A stretch of DNA of 64,000 nt, taken from positions 265,912,070-265,976,069 of the forward strand of contig NC_134397.1 of NCBI RefSeq assembly GCF_050003625.1, read 5' to 3'. This stretch comes from Haematobia irritans. Taxonomy: Eukaryota; Arthropoda; Insecta; Diptera; Muscidae. The position numbers and the translations under genes are program-made. The stretch's first letter is position 1. Every line of letters starts with the position of its first letter. The notes under the pieces are model-generated. The model saw only the letters and a list, made by a program, of their open reading frames with translations. It had not been told where the DNA came from and did no database searches. Positions 58,801 to 64,000 of this stretch are shown here, in pieces.

Positions 58801-60090
58801 AAGGGTGATACGGTCAAAATTTGGTCAATATAAACTTGACGTATTTCTTTCAATTCTGCATTTAAAAAACCTGAACTCCCCTCATTTTGAAGGTGTGTGT
58901 GTGTAGAATGTTGTTCCTGTTTTGATTTTGGAATTCACTCTTCAGTTGTCAAAATGCCGTCCAAGCAAGAAGAGCAGCGTATTAAAATTTTGCTCGCGAA
59001 TCGCGAAAATCCGAGTTACTCGCACGCAAAGCTGGCAAAAGTTGCCAAATCAACCATTACAAATGTAATTAAAGTGTTTGGGAACGTTTGTCGACAGCCA
59101 GGAAGTCTGGATCGAGGGGAAATCGAAAACCGGAAGCCGCTGAGACGACAAAGAGAGTTGCCGGTAGTTTCAAGCAAAACCCTAAACTCTCTCTCCGAGA
59201 TGCCGCAAATAAGCTGGGTGTATCGTCTACAACCGTGCATCGAGCCAAAAAACGAGCCGGTCTGTCGACTTACAAGAAGGTAGTGACTCCAAATCGCGAT
59301 GATAAACAAAATACGACGGCCAAAGCGCGATCCCCGAGGCTGTACACGACGATGCTGACGAAGTTTGACTGCGTGGTAATGGACGACGAAACCTACGTCA
59401 AAGCCGACTACAAGCAGCTTCCGGGACAGGAGTTTTAAACGGCAAAAGGAAGGGGAAAGGTATCAGATATTTTCAAGCACATAAAACTGTCAAAGTTCGC
59501 AAAGAAATATCTGGTTTGGCAAGCCATCTGTACCTGTGGCTTGAAAAGCAGCATTTTCATAGCTTCCGGGACTGTCAACCAAGAAATTTACGTGAAAGAG
59601 TGTTTGAATAAACGTCTGCTGCCTTTCCTGAAGAGACACGGTAGTTCCGTACTGTTTTGGGCGGATTTGGCATCTTGCCATTACGGTAAAAAGGCCATGG
59701 AGTGGTACGCCGCCAACAACGTGCAGTTGGTTCCCCAGGACAAGAACCCTCCCAACACGCGAGAGCTTCGCCCAATGGAGAAATACTGGTCTATTGTCAA
59801 GCGGAACCTAAAGAAGACCAAAAAAACTGCTAAGGACGATCAGCAGTTCAAGGCAAACTGTCTTTCTGCGGCGAAGAAGGTGGACAAGGTGGCTGTACAA
59901 AATCTGATGGTAGGTGTCAAGCGTGAGGCCCGGCAATTCGGATTTGGAAAAGCGAAAGCCTAACTGAATATTTTTCCTGAATTTTATACTAATTGAACTT
60001 GAAAAAGAAATTTAATTTGATTTTTTAAATAAACGATTTCACCGATTTACACGCGTTTTCCCTTGACCAAATTTTGACCGTATCACCCTT
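58801..60090 (+). mobile_element. ITmD37E-type Tc1/mariner transposon, copy 2
   Basis: Inverted ends AAGGGTGATACGGTCAAAAT and 'gaccgtatcaccctt' match base for base at the tips. TA target at 58799-58800 and 60091-60092. 1290 bp; better preserved than copy 1. Confidence 0.96.
58954..59963 (+). pseudogene. ITmD37E transposase, two disabling changes (copy 2)
   Basis: Nearly complete transposase reading, about 336 residues if the frame were continuous. Start 'MPSKQEEQRIKILLANREN' at 58954; helix-turn-helix region through 'AKLAKVAKSTITNVIKVF' and 'LRDAANKLGVSSTTVHRAK'. The catalytic triad is visible: Asp in 'MDDETYVK' (59385), Asp in 'WADLASCHYG' (59664) and Glu in 'PMEKYW' (59778). The last two are separated by exactly 37 residues, which defines the DD37E class. 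Only two lesions are seen. One base is missing near 59082 after 'VIKVFG' compared with copy 1, and a TAT-to-TAA stop lies at 59436 after 'PGQEF'. The C terminus 'RQFGFGKAKA' stops at 59961. Expected to act at TA sites; inactive as it stands. Confidence 0.95.
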
Positions 60091-60278
60091 TACCAACTGC
60101 TTACAAAACAACCGAATCAGCGCTGATTTTTGTGTGGGATGTCCCGATTTAGAGCAGCTTCCACATACCGCTGATATAATTGCTAATTTTAATATAACTA
60201 TTGCTCAGAAATCATATATAATCTTGAGTATAGCATTGTTGGCGTGAAGGAAAACAGCATTACCTTTCATGCATCTAT

Positions 60279-60366
60279 ACTGCATGAATTGGTTGCAATA
60301 ACGTAAACGAATGATCATAAATCAGTTTGACTACTCGTTTACGTTATTGCCATCGATTCATGCAGT
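60279..60366. repeat. Long hairpin, 32-bp stem and 24-nt loop
   Basis: 60279-60310 pairs with 60335-60366 with one mismatch and two G-T wobbles. The dimensions are those of a microRNA precursor or the centre of a palindromic MITE. No transposon ends were found around it. Confidence 0.85.
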
Positions 60367-60419
60367 GTGGAGGTACTGCCTACTTTATTGTATACCAAAA
60401 AGCGCAACTAAACTCTTAC

Positions 60420-61770
60420 TGCTGAAGTATTTTTTGCTGGGTCATTGCTATTTCTGTCGTTAGTCCCCTTACTGAGAATTCGGTTTGCAGTTTCTTCTTT
60501 AAAACCTAACCCGAGGATCCTCATCATTGAGGCCTCCTTGCAGATCTCTCCTTTGAAATTTCAAGGGTTAAAATATGAGTTTTACTTCTGAATTATTTCG
60601 TTTAAGGCATTTTTTGTCAAACTTCGATTTTCAATTCCTATATTCATACTTTACTTAGAATTACCCACATTGAGTTTTCGGTGTAAGGTTGATCGAGTGG
60701 GACTATATCCAAAGACTTTCACATAGATTTCATGGAAAGATCTACTCTCCTTCCAGAAACAGTTCAAACTGCAGTGTAATTATGACACTTCGGCGAATGC
60801 GGTTGTTATTTTGATCTACTGTTTACTCAACTGTGGCGAATTTTCCTACAGATGTCCTGATAAGTTTTTCGTTTCTAGAAACTTCGATATAGCTTAGGTT
60901 GGGTACAGTGACATTCTCTTTCTACAAACTTAAGTCTATTATGATACTACAGATACCACTTTTATCTGTGGTCATAGTGTTACTTGATTCAATATCTTGC
61001 TCCATTCTAAGGAATATCCTCTCATAGCCTTTTCAGAGCGATGAGTCACAAGACAGATGAAATTACACAAATGTTGGATAGAAACTTGAAAAGAATCCAT
61101 TACCGCTTGTATGTGTGAATTTTAATTGTAATAGTGTCTCTCAAAGTTTTCAATCAATAGGTTCCCCACTGCATCATCGGTTAGCAGTTAATCTTCCAAA
61201 ATATTGATCCCCAACCTTAGGTTGCAGATCGTCTGTCGAGACTTCATGTAGAAGTTTCTTTATTGAAACTGCTATTGACTGCGATTGGGATTTCTGTCTG
61301 CAGTTTTTCCACAGAGTTCATTTTGCCTACTGTCACTCTTCCCTCAGCGAGAGTTGTTCAGAAATGGACGGAGGTATGCGAATGCTTCACTGAGTGTCTA
61401 CTCGGATCTTGTTCTTCGATTTGAGCGTTGAATTTTTCGATAAAAATTCAATTGGATGATTCGAGATTTCAGTTTAGGTCTTCTCTGCGAGACCTCTGTC
61501 ATCTAGTTTTCCCCAAGGTTACCGCGTTGTAGAGGTCGTTTAGCGCTTTGGCCCATTGAAACATCCGCAAAGGTCCACTTATGGTGTCCTACAAAGTTTT
61601 CGATCAATAGTTTCTTTTATTGATTTCTTACAGATATCAGTAAGTAATAACTGCAGTTCTTCACCACTAAGACCGCCTATTCAGACTTCATAATGAAGTT
61701 TCCTCATGAGTTTTCCACAGATATTTCAAAGGATATTTCTTCCGCTGAGACTCGTTTTAATTTGATATTG
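60420..61770. repeat. Diverged tandem region, right part
   Basis: Continues the 'gaaacttc', 'gagacttca' and 'cagtttcttc' style of 56640-58760 across the ITmD37E insertion. 'cttccagaaac..ttcaaactgcagtg' at 60750 echoes the 'aaactgcag' stretches at about 56965 and 57925. Confidence 0.5.
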
Positions 61771-63470
61771 CTCTATTTTAAACCAATGATTAACTCTATT
61801 ACATTGTCGAACTTGAAGTAATTATGACTGTCAACACTATTAACGATCACCTCAATTGTGATCACAAAATCTAAATTTTATGTTTAGATTTCGTTAGGCA
61901 TACATATTATTTCCTTCTAAACTACAGTGCCTTTGATCTATACCAAGAAAAGAATAAGGCCAATATTACTACAGAGCCAGTCACTACAATTCGCTTTCAT
62001 GAATGAAGATATTCAAATGGACATTAACAACAACGGCAACAACATTTAAACGATAATGTAAAATTGGGCATTTCGTTGTTTATTTGTTTTTTTTTTTTTT
62101 TTTGTTATAATGCTTAGCGCCGCCGCCAACAATCCCAATCTCCTGGGCAGATGCCTCTGGTATGAGTCTGTACAAAGATGTTGAAAATTAATAATAGTCA
62201 ACAACAGGGAGGAACTTTTCACAGAAAAAGAAGATTATATGCTTTAGGTCTTACTACCAAGCCATGGTCACTTCACTAAAGATCACATCATCTCGAAGAA
62301 GTCACCAATATAATTTCAACATCGTAAAGTTCTTGTGTTCACACCACCAATTGAGAGCGATAAAATTTGCTAAATTATTAACAAAATATTGAGGCAAACT
62401 GAACACACCTGCTTCAATTTCCCATCATCCCATCTGTGAGAGGAATACAAATTCAACTATGGGAAGGTATTCAATGCAACGGTGACTTTTCAATTGGCAC
62501 TTTGTCATCATTTGTGTGAAGAGACCATTGAGCTAATTTTCATCGTTAGTCGCTGTTTACTGTTGGCAACGGAAAAAAGATCAGACAATTACGAACCAGT
62601 TTTCATATCATTCAGTACAGGATGGGTTTTGAGTTATTCCATTTCGATATTTGTGTTACATCCAAACATTGCATTGAGACATCATTGAGTTCATGAGAAT
62701 GTGGATTGATATAGCCTTGTCTGTGATGCCAAAAATCAATTTATAGTTTGAAAAATTGGAAATTAGTAGATATTCCTCCCAGATTCCTTCTTTTTGTACC
62801 TATCTAGCATTCCAAATTCCGCCTCATTTCAATAATCTTAATTTTCTTTTGAAATCCTTCAACCACTAAATAGGCCAATTACATGGAACTTAATTGGCAA
62901 ATGACTAACATCATCACCTTAGAAAATTCAAATTCGAAATTCAAACGAAAATAAACGAAAACACAGGAAAAAATGCATTGGAGCTTGGTTCGCACGTCTA
63001 TTAATGTCCATTAAAAAATTTCAAATGAAAAAAAAAAAAAATAAAAATAATAATTATTATGTGCTTGCTGTTGTTGTTTTGAATTTCCCTCTAATTATGA
63101 AAGAAAATGTTTGAATATAACACCAAGCAGTGAACACCTAAACTAACATCACGCAACTACAACTCAAATTGAAGTCAAAAATTTAATTGCGTTGAAAATT
63201 CCACGGAAAATTAATCATTTGCATAAAATGATGAAATGGAGTTTTACTTCTTTGCTTTTGCTTATGTGGATCACATCTATCAACCACCACCACCAACAGT
63301 CCCAATTACAATTCAAATGAAAATATACGCATTGCTAGAGAGGCAAAGAAGAAAAGTGGGAATAAAGTGAACCATGTTAGAGGATAAATAGCCGGATATA
63401 AATGCATAGTGGCACAGTGGGTGATTTTTGGTTGGATGTTATTTCTAATAGCGAAGGAATTGGAAGTTAT
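61771..63470. other. Single-copy-looking DNA, no gene seen
   Basis: Contains a run of about 22 Ts near 62082-62103 and CAACAAC-type simple sequence near 62025, typical of fly introns. The frame at 62482-62688 is short and unrecognised. Confidence 0.4.
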
Positions 63471-64000
63471 CTATGTACAATAAAAACAAATTACTTGGAT
63501 TCAAAGATTTTGATTTTACCTTAAGAGGTTTGGTACTGATTCCGATACTTCTTTAACATAAAGACATTTTGTCTTTATTCCCTTTTTGCAATATATTAAC
63601 AAAAAAGTCAAAAATTATTTATTTTGTCAAATAAATAATTTTCAAAATTTTTTATAATTTTTAATGGATTCTAACGCTTGTGTGAAACGTTTGACCTCAA
63701 ATATTTCCAACAACACACAATTTTCTCAGATTGGAATTAGGATTTTTTTCGACAAAATTTAAATGATTTCCACCATTTACTTACTCTGTTTTTAACCTAT
63801 TTGAAACAAAAAAGTTAAAATTAACCATTTAAAGTATGAAAAAACCACACGCAAAGAAAAAAAACGTTTGGAAAACGTGTACCGAAAACGTTTTTCTTTT
63901 GTTAGAGTTTTTTGGATTGCTTCGAAAATTTTAAACTTTTATCAACAAAAAAATTCGTTTGTTACAAATTTTTTATTTTTTCAATAAAAAAAGTTATTTT
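63471..64000. mobile_element. Family I/G-like fragment running off the window
   Basis: 'aggtttggtactgattccga' (63526) echoes the G-family word 'ggtattgattccgagc'. 63848 onward, 'cacacgcaaagaaaaaaaac', is the inverse of the end at 53021. Confidence 0.45.

Overview
This is a repeat-dominated stretch of an insect nuclear genome, most likely a calyptrate (muscid-type) fly. The DNA is very AT-rich. I see no intact host gene, rRNA, functional tRNA, CRISPR array or bacterial-type operon. Everything recognisable is mobile-element derived. The host inference rests on an irritans-type mariner that I recognise as very close to the horn-fly (Haematobia irritans) element Himar1, on an ITmD37E-type Tc1/mariner known from Diptera, and on the general style of the repeats. 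Haematobia or Stomoxys is plausible, but mariners transfer horizontally and the species is not proven.

The main component is a set of about 17 copies or pieces of three related non-autonomous families, here called A, B and C. Each has a terminal TATACCC-type motif at its 5' end. Each carries the same motif inverted but subterminal at its 3' end. A GC-rich hairpin follows, then a CTTG-like terminus against a T run. This is the asymmetric-terminal-repeat layout described for Helentron-associated elements (HINEs, the group of Drosophila INE-1/DINE-1). All three families have a core of tandem units with the same 153-bp period. Family B also often carries a second array of ~29-bp AT-rich units. 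That array exists in hugely expanded form at 8.7-12.1 kb with a ~1.4-kb higher-order period.

Layout: 0-6 kb A and B elements, one SINE, an arm of a foldback element and ~200-bp AT-rich tandem repeats; 8.7-12.1 kb satellite; 13.1-20.4 kb B, B and A; 21.3-24.6 kb LINE remnants then C; 24.6-25.8 kb a DNA element with a SINE inside; 26.9-29.6 kb B inserted in A; 31.2-38.6 kb one family B element inflated to 7.3 kb by nested insertions (D1, D2 with C and A inside, a hAT-like MITE); 39-40.2 kb first ITmD37E copy; 41.5-44.9 kb a 5'-truncated LINE carrying SINEs and a MITE; 44.95-48.15 kb a long foldback element containing a B element; 49.7-52.7 kb a B element containing the Himar1-like mariner; 53.6-54.8 kb A; 56.6-61.8 kb a diverged tandem region containing the second ITmD37E copy and a 32-bp-stem hairpin.

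The tRNA-derived SINE and the LINE share their last ~70 bases of organisation, including an (AACCT)n tail. This suggests that the LINE family mobilises the SINE. The remaining single-copy-looking stretches (0.7-1.8, 7.0-8.7, 12.1-13.1, 15.7-17.3, 25.8-26.9, 29.6-31.0, 40.4-41.4, 48.2-49.7, 54.8-56.6 and 61.8-63.5 kb) look intergenic or intronic. Almost all longer reading frames outside the transposases lie in the 153-bp or 29-bp repeats and are not genes. A-to-K family names are mine.
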